Below, in pieces: positions 17,358-26,088 of a stretch of DNA of 64,000 nucleotides. Under the pieces are notes generated by a model that searched no databases, had not been told where the DNA came from, and saw only the letters and a program-made list of their open reading frames with translations. The position numbers and the translations under genes were made by a program. Positions within the stretch are counted from its first letter, which is position 1; the number at the start of each line of letters is the position of its first letter. Source of the stretch: Phycisphaeraceae bacterium (GTDB taxonomy: Bacteria; Planctomycetota; Phycisphaerae; Phycisphaerales; UBA1924); contig JAHBXK010000017.1 in NCBI GenBank assembly GCA_019636535.1, forward strand, positions 1 through 64,000, written 5' to 3'.

Positions 17358-19610
17358 ATGGGCAGTTCAACGGCGGTGCGCACCCGCACGCTGCCTCCGA
17401 CCAACCAGTACCATGCCGTCATGCCGGCATCGATGGCACCATCCGAGCGAACAGCGCGGTCGAGTCACCGACCAGCGGATCGATCGGCGCAGGCCGCCGC
17501 ACACCGTGCGTTGCGCGGGTTGGTCGACGCACCGTCGAATCAACCCGATCCGACATCAGTTGAAGCACGAGCCCGGCTGACGCTGATCCGACTGCTCGGA
17601 CAACGACTGCTCACTCGCGGCGTCGGCGCCTCTCTTGGGTGCCCCCCCCCCTCCCTGCAGCATGACGCAACCAGAGAATCGCACGATGCCGTGCCCCCGA
17701 GCGTTCTTGAGGAAATCGACGCCGCGGCCGCGATCCTGCTCGCTGACCCAGACCCATCCCTCGCCGTCGATGCGCTGTACGAGTCTTTGCTCGACGCCGG
17801 CACGCGAGCGGGCGGCAACCAGCGACGCACGCTCGGCGCCTTCTACACCCCCCCACCGCTCGTGGAGCACATCCTCAACGCAACGATCACCCCGACGCTT
17901 AACGAGATCGAGAGTCGATGCGACGACCCGGAACAACTGCTCGCTCTGCGCTTGGTCGATCCGGCCTGCGGCAGCGGCCGTTTCCTTCGCCCCGCCGCAG
18001 CAATTCTCGCCGAACGACTGGCCAGAGCCAGATGCAGCCGTTCCGGCAAACCGGCAACGCCTGCCGAAGTCGCCCGTGCGAAGGCCGACGTCTTGCGCAA
18101 CTGCATCTTCGGCGTAGACATCGACGCGGCCGCACTCGAGGTCTGTCGCCTCGGCTTCACGCTCTCAACACCCTCGTGCGATGATGTTTGTGATCGACCA
18201 ATCCCCTCGCTCCATCTCGCCGACTCGCTCGCAAGCGACGACCTCTGGTCGTTCCTCACACAACCTCACGGCTTCGATTTCGTGATCGGCAACCCACCGT
18301 TTCTCAACCAACTCGACGCTCGCACCACACACAGCCGGGAGAGGGCCGGTCGCATCACCCAACTGACCAAAGGCACGGTCGGTGGCTACGCCGATCCCGC
18401 CGGCGCGTTCCTCCATCTCGGTGTGCGCATCGCCCGCCCCGGCGGAAGTGTGGGGATGGTGCAACCCCTCTCGCTCCTCTCGACGCGCGACAACTCCCGC
18501 CTGCGATCATCGCTCCTCGAAGATGCCGACTTGGTGTCGGTCTGGATCGATGAAGGTCGGACGTTTTCCAATGCCTCCGTTCGGACTTGCGCCGGCGTCT
18601 TCCGCAAGCACGCCGGCGACGACTCCTCCCCCGCCTCCACCAACGCACCGATCACGGTGACGACCGGACGTTCCTTCCGATCGATCACCCACCGACCCGA
18701 CTCACCCAACCCGAACTCGGCAGCGCTCTCGTCACACTCCTCATGGAGCATCCTCGCTTGCCGAGCGTTCGGTGTGCCGACCCCGAGAGTCGAACATGCC
18801 GGGACGCTTGCAGAAGTCGCCATCGCCACGGCGGACTTTCGCGACCAGTACTACGGGCTTCGCGGCCGGATCATCGAAGGCGATGGACCTTGCCTGAACA
18901 ACGACCACGAAGCGCACCGCCAACCCCGCCTGATCACGTCAGGGCTCATCGACCTGGCCAGCAATCTCTGGGGGCACACACCCGCCAGGGTCCACGGCGT
19001 CGATTGGCACGCCCCGATCGTCGATCTCGACCTGCTCGCTGAGAACCCACTCACACGAGAGTGGGCGGCCCGCCGGCTCATCCCCAAGGTGCTCCTCGCC
19101 ACCCAGACGCGCGTCATCGAGGCGGTAGTCGATGAACCGGGCTCACTCCTCCCCGGCGTGCCCGTCATCACGCTCACGCCAAGGCCCGATGGAGCACCTT
19201 CCGGACCGCTACACCAAGCCGGATCGCCCGGCCCCCTGTGGATGCTCGCAGCAGCCGTAGCCTCGCCGGTGGCGTGCGTAGCCGCGCTCGAACAGACCTG
19301 CGGATCGGCCCTCTCCGCAACGGCAATCAAACTCAGCGCCCGCCAGACCCTCTCGCTTCCACTCCCCTCAGACCATCGCGGCTGGATCGACTCGGCCGAT
19401 CACTTCAAGCGAGCCTCCAACGCGAACAACGCCGTCGATCGCTCGACGGCGCTGCACGACTTCGCTGAGGCTTCGGTCCGCGCCTTCGGCCTGAGCCGAC
19501 GCGACGCGACCGAAGTTCTTGACTGGTGGACCTACCGGCTCAGGCGACCAGCGCGGTGCAGGCCTCGATCACTTCGATCACCTGCCGAACCGCGAACGGC
19601 TTGCGGATGA
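17358..19610 (+). CDS. Orphan N6-adenine DNA methyltransferase (Eco57I/N6_Mtase type)
   Basis: The 750-residue product carries the SAM-binding motif DPACGSGRFL (201-210) and the catalytic motif NPPF (312-315). Between them GVDIDAAALEVCRLG is typical of motif II/III. The preceding GAFYTPPPLVEHIL is the hallmark of type I/IIG-like gamma-class adenine methylases, and the C-terminal 300 residues are a plausible target-recognition region. No nuclease motif or adjacent restriction gene is visible, so it looks solitary. The start could be 17421 or 17436 rather than 17358, as the first residues are low quality. A C10 run at 17642-17651 interrupts the N-terminal domain. The 3' end overlaps the convergent response regulator gene by 71 bp, and the final 25 residues are Arg/Pro-rich, suggesting that the original stop was lost. 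Confidence 0.85.
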   Translation: MGSSTAVRTRTLPPTNQYHAVMPASMAPSERTARSSHRPADRSAQAAAHRALRGLVDAPSNQPDPTSVEARARLTLIRLLGQRLLTRGVGASLGCPPPSLQHDATRESHDAVPPSVLEEIDAAAAILLADPDPSLAVDALYESLLDAGTRAGGNQRRTLGAFYTPPPLVEHILNATITPTLNEIESRCDDPEQLLALRLVDPACGSGRFLRPAAAILAERLARARCSRSGKPATPAEVARAKADVLRNCIFGVDIDAAALEVCRLGFTLSTPSCDDVCDRPIPSLHLADSLASDDLWSFLTQPHGFDFVIGNPPFLNQLDARTTHSRERAGRITQLTKGTVGGYADPAGAFLHLGVRIARPGGSVGMVQPLSLLSTRDNSRLRSSLLEDADLVSVWIDEGRTFSNASVRTCAGVFRKHAGDDSSPASTNAPITVTTGRSFRSITHRPDSPNPNSAALSSHSSWSILACRAFGVPTPRVEHAGTLAEVAIATADFRDQYYGLRGRIIEGDGPCLNNDHEAHRQPRLITSGLIDLASNLWGHTPARVHGVDWHAPIVDLDLLAENPLTREWAARRLIPKVLLATQTRVIEAVVDEPGSLLPGVPVITLTPRPDGAPSGPLHQAGSPGPLWMLAAAVASPVACVAALEQTCGSALSATAIKLSARQTLSLPLPSDHRGWIDSADHFKRASNANNAVDRSTALHDFAEASVRAFGLSRRDATEVLDWWTYRLRRPARCRPRSLRSPAEPRTACG
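17642..17651. repeat. C10 tract inside the methyltransferase gene
   Basis: Ten C encode part of a Cys-Pro-Pro-Pro segment near residue 95 of the methylase, upstream of both catalytic motifs. A one-base change would truncate the enzyme before its SAM-binding motif. Confidence 0.85.
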
Positions 19611-20133
19611 AACTCTCGAAGCCGACCGTTCGAACACCCGTGAACTGCGCGTCGGTCAATTTGCCGCTCATGCCGACGATCCGCGTCATCTGCAGATCCT
19701 CGTCCTGCCGGATCATCTGGGCCAGCGCACGCACGTCGTTGCCGACGGCGTCCTCGGAGCCGAGGTGCATGTCCAGCAGCATCACGTGGGGCTTGAAGCG
19801 GTCGCACTCAACGCCCGCCTGGAAGGCGCTGGTCGCCGAGCGAACCTCGTAGTTGGTCTGCTCGCCCAGCACCTTCGCCAGCGCGTCGACGATCTCGGGC
19901 TCGTCGTCGACCACCAGGATGCGGGTCTTGCCGCCGGCGATGCCGTCGAACGGAATCCCGTGCTCCTTCATGAACCGGAGCAACTGTGCCATCGGGATGC
20001 GCCGGTCCTTCGAGCCGGGAATCCGATAGCCCTTGAGTTGGCCCGTATCGAACCACTTGGAGACGGTGCGGGGAGCAACGTTACAGATCCGGGCGACCTC
20101 GCCGGTCGTGAGCACGTCCTTTTCAAACGCCAT
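19540..20133 (-). CDS. Response regulator with N-terminal excisionase/MerR-type HTH
   Basis: The 197-residue product reverses the usual order of output and receiver. Residues 7-55 form an excisionase-family winged HTH (LTTGEVARICNVAPRTVSKWFDTGQL), followed by a short linker and a CheY-like receiver at about 70-190. The receiver has the acidic pair Asp76/Asp77, phospho-acceptor Asp121 (VMLLDMHLG), Ser156 and Lys178 (FIRKPF), so it should be phosphorylatable. No histidine kinase is nearby. The ATG at 20133 begins the domain exactly. It diverges from the HEAT/pseudo-receiver gene across a 402-bp intergenic region and may bind there. The downstream end overlaps the methylase gene tail-to-tail. 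Confidence 0.92.
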   Translation of the reverse strand: MAFEKDVLTTGEVARICNVAPRTVSKWFDTGQLKGYRIPGSKDRRIPMAQLLRFMKEHGIPFDGIAGGKTRILVVDDEPEIVDALAKVLGEQTNYEVRSATSAFQAGVECDRFKPHVMLLDMHLGSEDAVGNDVRALAQMIRQDEDLQMTRIVGMSGKLTDAQFTGVRTVGFESFIRKPFAVRQVIEVIEACTALVA

Positions 20134-20320
20134 GTCTCGTCCTCGCTGCAGGGGCTTGTGGTGGGTTGGTCCGCCGGACTTCACGCATACCGGCGCGAAA
20201 GCGTCCATCGACCGGAACCGGACCGACCTTGACGAGTGAGCCGCTTGAGGGACGAAAATCGTCTGGCCAGCGTGCGAGGAAGAGGCCGAATCTGCGGACC
20301 GGGTTGAATCTGCGTGGACA

Positions 20321-20342
20321 AACCCGGCCCATTTGCCGGGTT
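20321..20342. repeat. Inverted repeat AACCCGGC / GCCGGGTT
   Basis: A perfect 8-bp stem with a 6-base loop (CCATTT) lies 47 bp upstream of the -35 element of the next promoter. It could be an operator or an mRNA structure on either divergent transcript. Confidence 0.5.
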
Positions 20343-20388
20343 GACCCCCGCAAAACCCGATCAAAACCCAACTTTGATCGCGCCTCGA

Positions 20389-20418
20389 TTGACACCGGCT
20401 CTGCAACGCCGGTACTTT
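20389..20418 (+). promoter_or_regulatory. Housekeeping-type promoter of the HEAT-like gene
   Basis: TTGACA (20389-20394) and TACTTT (20413-20418) are separated by 18 bp. The spacer carries an inverted repeat CCGGC/GCCGG, a possible operator. Transcription would start near 20425, leaving a leader of about 110 bases before the GTG at 20536. Confidence 0.7.
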
Positions 20419-20535
20419 ACTAGCCTTGCATCCGGCCCCGCATCCCTCGCGCGGGTCGGTTCGTAGGTGATTCGGTCCGGTCGGCGTTCCCGCGAACGCC
20501 GCCTCAGTTGTGGTGTCGGCCCCCAGGAGTCCCCT

Positions 20536-22770
20536 GTGCAACGATCTCTCGCCCACGCGATGGCCAGCTTCGCGCTCCCACTCGCACTGTTCAGCCTGGC
20601 TGGGATGCCGGCTTCCGCTCAAACCCGGACCGGCGCGGCGGAGACGCGTGGCACAACCTCCCAACCCACGCCCGGGCAGTTGCTCGAGGACTTCCTGCAC
20701 TACGTCCTCATCGATCGGCCGGACGTCGCCGCCGCGACGGGTCAATCGCTGCTCGACCTCAACGTCGACCCGGCCGAATTCGTCCGCATAGTCGAGCAGT
20801 CACGCGGCGGACTCGACCGCTTCAACCGAGCCGTGATCCGCGCGCAAAGCCGGCGCGAACTCGAGCCAACCGCCTCCGCCATTCTCAAGACGTACGAAAA
20901 CGGCAAACTCGCCGTCGCACGCGATCCCGAGTCGATCGCCAAGAACATCCGCGACCTGACCGGCGTGCGCCGTCAGGCCGTCTTCGCCGAGGCCAGACTC
21001 AAGGAAGCGGGCGAGTACGCCCTGCCTCAACTCCTCGAGGCCCTGCTGCAACGTCAGGACGCTCGCCTGAGCGCTGAGGCCCGCCGCATCATGGTGGCGA
21101 TGGGTCGCCACTCCGTTGTACCGCTCATCTCGGCACTCCCCGACCTCGAACCCGCCGCGCAGGAACTCGTCGCGGGCATCTTGGGCGATATCCCGTATCC
21201 ACACTCGCTCCCGGTGCTCTACGACGTTCGTGCCAAGTCCGACGTCGCCTCGGTTCGCACGTCGATCGAGCAGGCCATCCGCAAGATCGTCGGCGTTTTG
21301 AACGACTCTACCCCGGTCGCCGATCGCTACGTCGAGGTTGCACAGGGCTATTACGCTGAGTCCCCCTCGCTGACGCCCTTCCCGGGTGAGCCGAACCAAC
21401 TCTGGTGGAACCACGACCCGCGCATCGGCCTGACGTTCGACGCGATCGACACCAGCGTCTTCCACGAGGCGATGGCCATGCGCTTCGCCGAGCGTGCCCT
21501 GGCACTGGACGGCACCAACCACCGCGCCGTCGCAACGTGGCTCGCCTCGAACTTCTCTCGCGAGATCGACGGCCCCGAGAACTACGACAACCCCGCCTAT
21601 CCGCCGACGCGCCGCGAGGCGATGTACTACGCCGTGGCTTCGGGCCCCGCCGCGTCTCAGCGCGTCCTCGCGCGCGCCATCGACGACATCGACACACCGC
21701 TCGCCCGCCGAGCCATCGAGTCGATCGACAAGACCGCCGGGGGCGCAGGACTCTGGGCGGGGCTCGAAGGTCGCCGCCCGCTGCTCGAGGCCCTCCGATA
21801 CTCCAACCGCCGAGTGCAGTACGACGCCGCCATCGCGCTGGCCAACGCCCAACCGACGGAGCCGTTCGACGGCTCCGACCGCGTGGTGCCCATTCTCGCA
21901 AGCGCCATCCGCGACGTCGGCACCAAGTACGCTGCTGTCATTGCTTCAAGCGAAGAGCGTGGCAGTTCGCTCTCATCGATCTTGCAGGGCCGCGGCTTCA
22001 CCGTTCTGCCCGCCAGCCCCTCGCTCTCTGGCATCGAGCAGCAGATCGCCGACGCGCCAGCCGTCGACCTGATCGTCTCCGACCTGCCCGCCGCCAGCAC
22101 GCAGGAATTGATCGACGAGTCTCGCGGCCGCAACAAACTGCGGGCCACGCCCATCCTCGCGCTCGTCAGCACGCAGGGCTTCGACGAACTCTCCCCTCGC
22201 TTCGCTCGCGACAACTCCGTCCGCATCGCCAAGTCCGGCCTGACGCCCGACGAGATCATCGCATCGACCGACGATCTCCTGGATCGCGCCATCGGCGGAT
22301 TGATCACGGGCGAAGAGGCCCGCGCCTATCGCGACTCGGCGCTCGCAGCCCTGCGAGATCTGGGTGTGTCGGGCAATCGGGTGTTGAACGTCGCCGATGC
22401 GGGTGGACCGCTCATCACCGCCCTCGCCACGGCAACGGGTCAGACCCGGATCACCATCGCCGAAGTCCTCTCCCACGTCCCCACCTCGGCAGCGCAGCAG
22501 GCGATCTTCGACGCGGCCATGCGAGCCGACGGACGCGACCGCGTTGAGTTGCTCGCCCGCGCTTCCGGCTCGGCCAAGCGCCACGGCAACCAACTCACCG
22601 ACCGCCACGTCGCGTCGCTGCTCCGTCTGGTCCGCGACGGCCAAAGCGAGGAAGCGACCGCCGCCGCTGCGCTCATGGGCTCGCTCAACCTGCCGAACGT
22701 CAACGTCGTCCCGCTCATTCTCGGCCAGAACGTCGAGAACGCGGCCGCTGCCGACGTGCGGGCTCGCTGA
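20536..22770 (+). CDS. Exported HEAT-like repeat protein with degenerate receiver domain
   Basis: The 744-residue product begins at GTG 20536, with AGGAG seven bases upstream. It has a signal peptide ending around ASAQ (residue 28). Residues about 130-260 and 380-450 are alpha-helical pairs with HEAT-like character (for example LPQLLEALLQRQDARLSAEA and VVPLISALPDLEPAAQELV). Around 462-590 there is a CheY-like fold: YAAVIASSEERG, then VDLIVSDLP with Asp516 in the phospho-acceptor position, then TPILALVST and an AKSG lysine. The N-terminal acidic pair is missing, so it is probably a pseudo-receiver. More helical repeats follow. No enzyme motif is seen, so a scaffold role outside the cytoplasm is my best guess. 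A strong promoter lies upstream. Confidence 0.78.
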   Translation: MQRSLAHAMASFALPLALFSLAGMPASAQTRTGAAETRGTTSQPTPGQLLEDFLHYVLIDRPDVAAATGQSLLDLNVDPAEFVRIVEQSRGGLDRFNRAVIRAQSRRELEPTASAILKTYENGKLAVARDPESIAKNIRDLTGVRRQAVFAEARLKEAGEYALPQLLEALLQRQDARLSAEARRIMVAMGRHSVVPLISALPDLEPAAQELVAGILGDIPYPHSLPVLYDVRAKSDVASVRTSIEQAIRKIVGVLNDSTPVADRYVEVAQGYYAESPSLTPFPGEPNQLWWNHDPRIGLTFDAIDTSVFHEAMAMRFAERALALDGTNHRAVATWLASNFSREIDGPENYDNPAYPPTRREAMYYAVASGPAASQRVLARAIDDIDTPLARRAIESIDKTAGGAGLWAGLEGRRPLLEALRYSNRRVQYDAAIALANAQPTEPFDGSDRVVPILASAIRDVGTKYAAVIASSEERGSSLSSILQGRGFTVLPASPSLSGIEQQIADAPAVDLIVSDLPAASTQELIDESRGRNKLRATPILALVSTQGFDELSPRFARDNSVRIAKSGLTPDEIIASTDDLLDRAIGGLITGEEARAYRDSALAALRDLGVSGNRVLNVADAGGPLITALATATGQTRITIAEVLSHVPTSAAQQAIFDAAMRADGRDRVELLARASGSAKRHGNQLTDRHVASLLRLVRDGQSEEATAAAALMGSLNLPNVNVVPLILGQNVENAAAADVRAR

Positions 22771-22830
22771 ACGCGACGGCCATTCGCCACTCAGCTCGCG
22801 CCGGAGTTGTCTACCGGCGAAATCTGTGCA

Positions 22831-22858
22831 TTGCGCCGATGGCGATCGCGGGTATGCT
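22831..22858 (+). promoter_or_regulatory. Possible promoter of the cardiolipin synthase gene
   Basis: TTGCGC (22831-22836) and TATGCT (22853-22858) are 16 bp apart, ending 29 bp before the ATG at 22888. The match is moderate. Confidence 0.4.
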
Positions 22859-22887
22859 GACGCTTCCCCGAACGGTGTTCGCGTCGC

Positions 22888-24378
22888 ATGAACTGGCTCC
22901 CCGACTGGTTCCCTACCACGTACTTCCTGATCGACTGGTCGATCCGGCTCGCTCTCGGCGTGCTCATCATCATCCGCCGGCGCCCGGTCTCCGCCTCGCT
23001 GGCGTGGCTGGCGCTGGTCCTGTTCGTGCCGGTGTTCGGCATCGTCGCCTACTTTCTTGTTGGTGAGACGCGTCTGGGCGCCAAGCGCTTGGCTCGGTAC
23101 GAGCAACTCACGCGGGGCATCGAGGCCGAGGCGATCCGGGTCCGACAGCACCGACACCTCGAGTCCACGCTCTCTCACATGCCTTACGCAGCGGTCGCCC
23201 AGTTCGGTTCAAACTCCACGGGCTTCCCGCCCCTGGTCGGCAATCGACTCTCGCTGATCAACCGCTCCGAGGAGTTTCTCGATTCGCTCCGCAACGACAT
23301 CGCCGAAGCGAGGGAGCACGTCCACATCCTGACGTACATCTGGCAGCAGCCCAACGAGTCCCAGCCCGGCCCGTGCGAGCGACTGGCCGAGGAACTCATC
23401 AAGGCCGCCGAACGCGGAGTCGCGTGCCGCGTGCTGCTCGACGCGGTCGGCAGTGCAGCGTTCCTCCGATCTGCGCTGGCCGCCCGAATGCGGCGTTCCG
23501 GGGTCAAGGTCGTCTCGGCCCTGCCGGTCAACCCCCTCCGGGCGCTCTTCGCCCGAATCGATCTCCGCAACCACCGCAAGATCGCCGTCATCGACGGTCG
23601 CACGGCCTACGTCGGCTCACAGAACATCAACGACATCCACTTCCGCTCCAAGCCCCACCGCGACACAGGCCCCTGGATCGACGCAACGCTCCGGCTCAGC
23701 GGCCCGGCGGTCTACGCGCTTCAAGCGATCTTCCTTCGCGACTGGCTCATGGATGCAGACGAGAAGATCGGTTCGGTCGAGTCCTACGTGCCCCCCATCG
23801 ATCCCCTCAAGGCGGCCGAGGACGACGACCACTGCGTCGTGCAGGTCATTCCCTCCGGACCAGGCGGCGCACCCGACGCCATCCACCAGGCCATGCTCAC
23901 GATGATCTATCACGCGCGTGAGGAACTGGTCATGACCACGCCCTACTTCGTACCTGACGACGCGACCCGCACCGCGCTCCAGGCGGCGGCCACGCGCGGC
24001 GTCAAGGTCACGCTCGTCATGCCAAAGGTCTCCGATTCGGTTCTGGTCGCCGCCGCTTCTCGCTCGCACTACCTCGACCTGCTCGAGAGCGGCGTGCGGA
24101 TCCTGCACTACCGAGACGGACTGCTCCACGCCAAGACGATCACCATCGATACAGATCTCGCCATGATCGGGTCGGCCAACTTCGACCAGCGTTCCTTCTG
24201 GCTCAATTTCGAGGTCAGCCTGTTCGTCTTCGACGACGACTTCGCCTCGGTCGTTCGCTTCATGCAGAACGACTACCTGAATGCGTGCGATGAGGTCACG
24301 CTCGCCGAGTGGCGGCAACGCTCCGCGTGGCAGACGCTCAGGGACAACAGCGCGCAGTTGCTCGGACCGCTGCTGTGA
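22888..24378 (+). CDS. cls: Cardiolipin synthase (phospholipase D superfamily)
   Basis: The enzyme joins two phosphatidylglycerols into cardiolipin at the inner membrane. The 496-residue product has two N-terminal membrane helices (about 10-30 and 36-58) followed by two PLD domains. The first has the HKD motif HRKIAVID (His229, Lys231, Asp236) then GSQNIND. The second has HAKTITID (His414, Lys416, Asp421) then GSANFDQRS. Length and layout match the ClsA type. The ATG at 22888 starts directly at the first membrane helix. It ends 54 bp before the convergent photolyase-related gene with no clear terminator between them. Confidence 0.95.
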   Translation: MNWLPDWFPTTYFLIDWSIRLALGVLIIIRRRPVSASLAWLALVLFVPVFGIVAYFLVGETRLGAKRLARYEQLTRGIEAEAIRVRQHRHLESTLSHMPYAAVAQFGSNSTGFPPLVGNRLSLINRSEEFLDSLRNDIAEAREHVHILTYIWQQPNESQPGPCERLAEELIKAAERGVACRVLLDAVGSAAFLRSALAARMRRSGVKVVSALPVNPLRALFARIDLRNHRKIAVIDGRTAYVGSQNINDIHFRSKPHRDTGPWIDATLRLSGPAVYALQAIFLRDWLMDADEKIGSVESYVPPIDPLKAAEDDDHCVVQVIPSGPGGAPDAIHQAMLTMIYHAREELVMTTPYFVPDDATRTALQAAATRGVKVTLVMPKVSDSVLVAAASRSHYLDLLESGVRILHYRDGLLHAKTITIDTDLAMIGSANFDQRSFWLNFEVSLFVFDDDFASVVRFMQNDYLNACDEVTLAEWRQRSAWQTLRDNSAQLLGPLL

Positions 24379-24432
24379 ACGGCATCGAATGCAGAGTCAT
24401 GCATAAGACTATCGTCGGCGTGTGAGACCGGG

Positions 24433-26034
24433 TCAGATCCGCCCGCTCATCGCACGCCCCCGTACCGACTTTGCCGAAATCGTGATCTCCGCACGCTGCG
24501 CGGCACTGAGCCCGTCGAGGTTCTTGATCGCCAGACTCATCCGCGGATTGCGCCTCAACCGGTCTTCATGCCGGATGAGGAACTCCCAATACAGCGTGCT
24601 GAACGGGCAGGCGCCAGGTCCGGTCCGCTTGGTCGGGTCGTACTCGCACGATGAGCAGTAGTTGCTCATCTTCCGGATGTAAGCCCCGCCCGAGACATAC
24701 GGCTTCGTGCCCACGAGCGGAAGTCCTCCGCGTTGACTCGGCCTCGCATCCGCGTGCTGAGACATCCCGAGCACATTCGGCAGCGTCACCCAATCCACAC
24801 CATCGGCAAACATGCCAAGATACCAGTCGCTCACACGCTTGGGATGCACGCCCAGCATCAGCGCGAAGTTGCCCATCACCATCAGACGCGGTATGTGGTG
24901 GGCATACGCACGGTCCAGCACCTGCCCCACGCACTCGCGCATGCAGACCATCTCCGTCCGGCCCGTCCAGTAGACCGGCGGCAGATCGCCTCCGTGACCG
25001 AGGAAGTTCCGTTCCGCATACTCGGGACCCTCCAGGCGGTACACGCCCCGCACGAACTCTCGCCATCCGATGATCTGCCGCACGTACCCCTCGACCGACT
25101 GCAACGGCGCACCACCATCGACGTACGCAGCGACCGCCGACTCGATGCACTCGCGCGGGTCCAGCAGTTTCAGATTGAGCGCGGGCGACAGCGCCGAGTG
25201 GTACAGAAAGGGCTCATCGGTCCACATCGCGTCCTCAAACGGACCGAAGTCATGCAACCTGTGCGTCACAAAGTCCCGCAGGCACTCCAACGCCTGCGCC
25301 CGCGTCACCGGCCAGCCGAACGGTTCCATCTTGCCGGGCAGTTCCGGCAGACGGTCACGAACAGCCTTCGTCACACTCCGCGTAATCGCGTCCGGATCGA
25401 ACATCGGCACGGCTGGCGGGTTCGGTCCGCGCGCGCCAAACGACCGCCGGTTCATCTTGTCGAGGTTCCACTCCCCACCAACCGGCGTCCCATCGGGCTC
25501 CATGAGAACGTTCAGTCGCCTGCGCTGCTCGCGGTAGAAGAACTCCATCACCAGCGGCGGCTTCCGCCCGTCTGCCCAAGCAGCAAACTGTTCATCGCTG
25601 GTCAGAAAGTGTCGATCCGGCAGCAACTCGACCCGGACGCCGGCTCGGTCAGAGCATGCCCTGATCATCTTCTCGACTCGGTGTTCTCCCGGCACGACCA
25701 GCCGTATCGAATCTGGCCGAACCGCTCGGATCGCCCGCTCAATCTCGCCGCCCAATGTCTGCGTGTTCGCCGGATCGTCCAGATGCACATACCGCACACG
25801 AACCCCGCGAGATTCCAGTTCGTTCGCGAAGTGACGCATCGCCGAGAGAAAGAGCACCGTGCGCTGCGCGTGGCTCGGCACGTGGCGAGACTCCGCCGCC
25901 ACTTCCATCATCAGTACCAGATCCTGCCCGTTGTCGAAGCCGTCGAACACCGCGGAACGCTGATCCAGTTGATCACCCAGCACGACGCAGAGCCGGCGAA
26001 CCGCTACGGCGGGTTTTCTCGAGGCCCGAGCCAT
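24433..26034 (-). CDS. FeS-containing cryptochrome/photolyase-related protein (PhrB/CryPro type)
   Basis: Members of this prokaryotic (6-4) photolyase class repair UV lesions with FAD, a ribolumazine antenna and a 4Fe-4S cluster. The 533-residue product starts with the Rossmann-like antenna domain VVLGDQLDQRSAVF and ends with the FAD domain (EGYVRQIIGWREF, LPNVLGMSQHAD, YIRKMSNYC). The cluster cysteines fit: Cys460 and Cys463 in CSSC, Cys476 thirteen residues later, and Cys364 or Cys368 about 95 residues earlier. This closely matches the spacing known from Agrobacterium PhrB. The ATG at 26034 is preferred over a TTG 42 bp upstream. It lies 54 bp downstream of the GH3-family gene on the same strand and is probably cotranscribed with it. 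Confidence 0.93.
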   Translation of the reverse strand: MARASRKPAVAVRRLCVVLGDQLDQRSAVFDGFDNGQDLVLMMEVAAESRHVPSHAQRTVLFLSAMRHFANELESRGVRVRYVHLDDPANTQTLGGEIERAIRAVRPDSIRLVVPGEHRVEKMIRACSDRAGVRVELLPDRHFLTSDEQFAAWADGRKPPLVMEFFYREQRRRLNVLMEPDGTPVGGEWNLDKMNRRSFGARGPNPPAVPMFDPDAITRSVTKAVRDRLPELPGKMEPFGWPVTRAQALECLRDFVTHRLHDFGPFEDAMWTDEPFLYHSALSPALNLKLLDPRECIESAVAAYVDGGAPLQSVEGYVRQIIGWREFVRGVYRLEGPEYAERNFLGHGGDLPPVYWTGRTEMVCMRECVGQVLDRAYAHHIPRLMVMGNFALMLGVHPKRVSDWYLGMFADGVDWVTLPNVLGMSQHADARPSQRGGLPLVGTKPYVSGGAYIRKMSNYCSSCEYDPTKRTGPGACPFSTLYWEFLIRHEDRLRRNPRMSLAIKNLDGLSAAQRAEITISAKSVRGRAMSGRI

Positions 26035-26088
26035 ACCGCTCGGTTCGCCGTCGAACCCGTCTTCGATTCGGTACAAAGCAAGCCACGG

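Larger units (their letters stand above)
20134..20535. other. Intergenic region between divergent response regulator and HEAT-like genes
   Basis: The 402 bp hold no credible gene. They contain an 8-bp hairpin (20321-20342) and a good housekeeping promoter (20389-20418) reading into the HEAT-like gene, and presumably the response regulator promoter on the other strand. Confidence 0.6.

Noticed and set aside
17228-19610. A genomic island or prophage integrated at tRNA-Leu
   Set aside because: No integrase gene and no repeated tRNA end were found; only the methylase is out of place.
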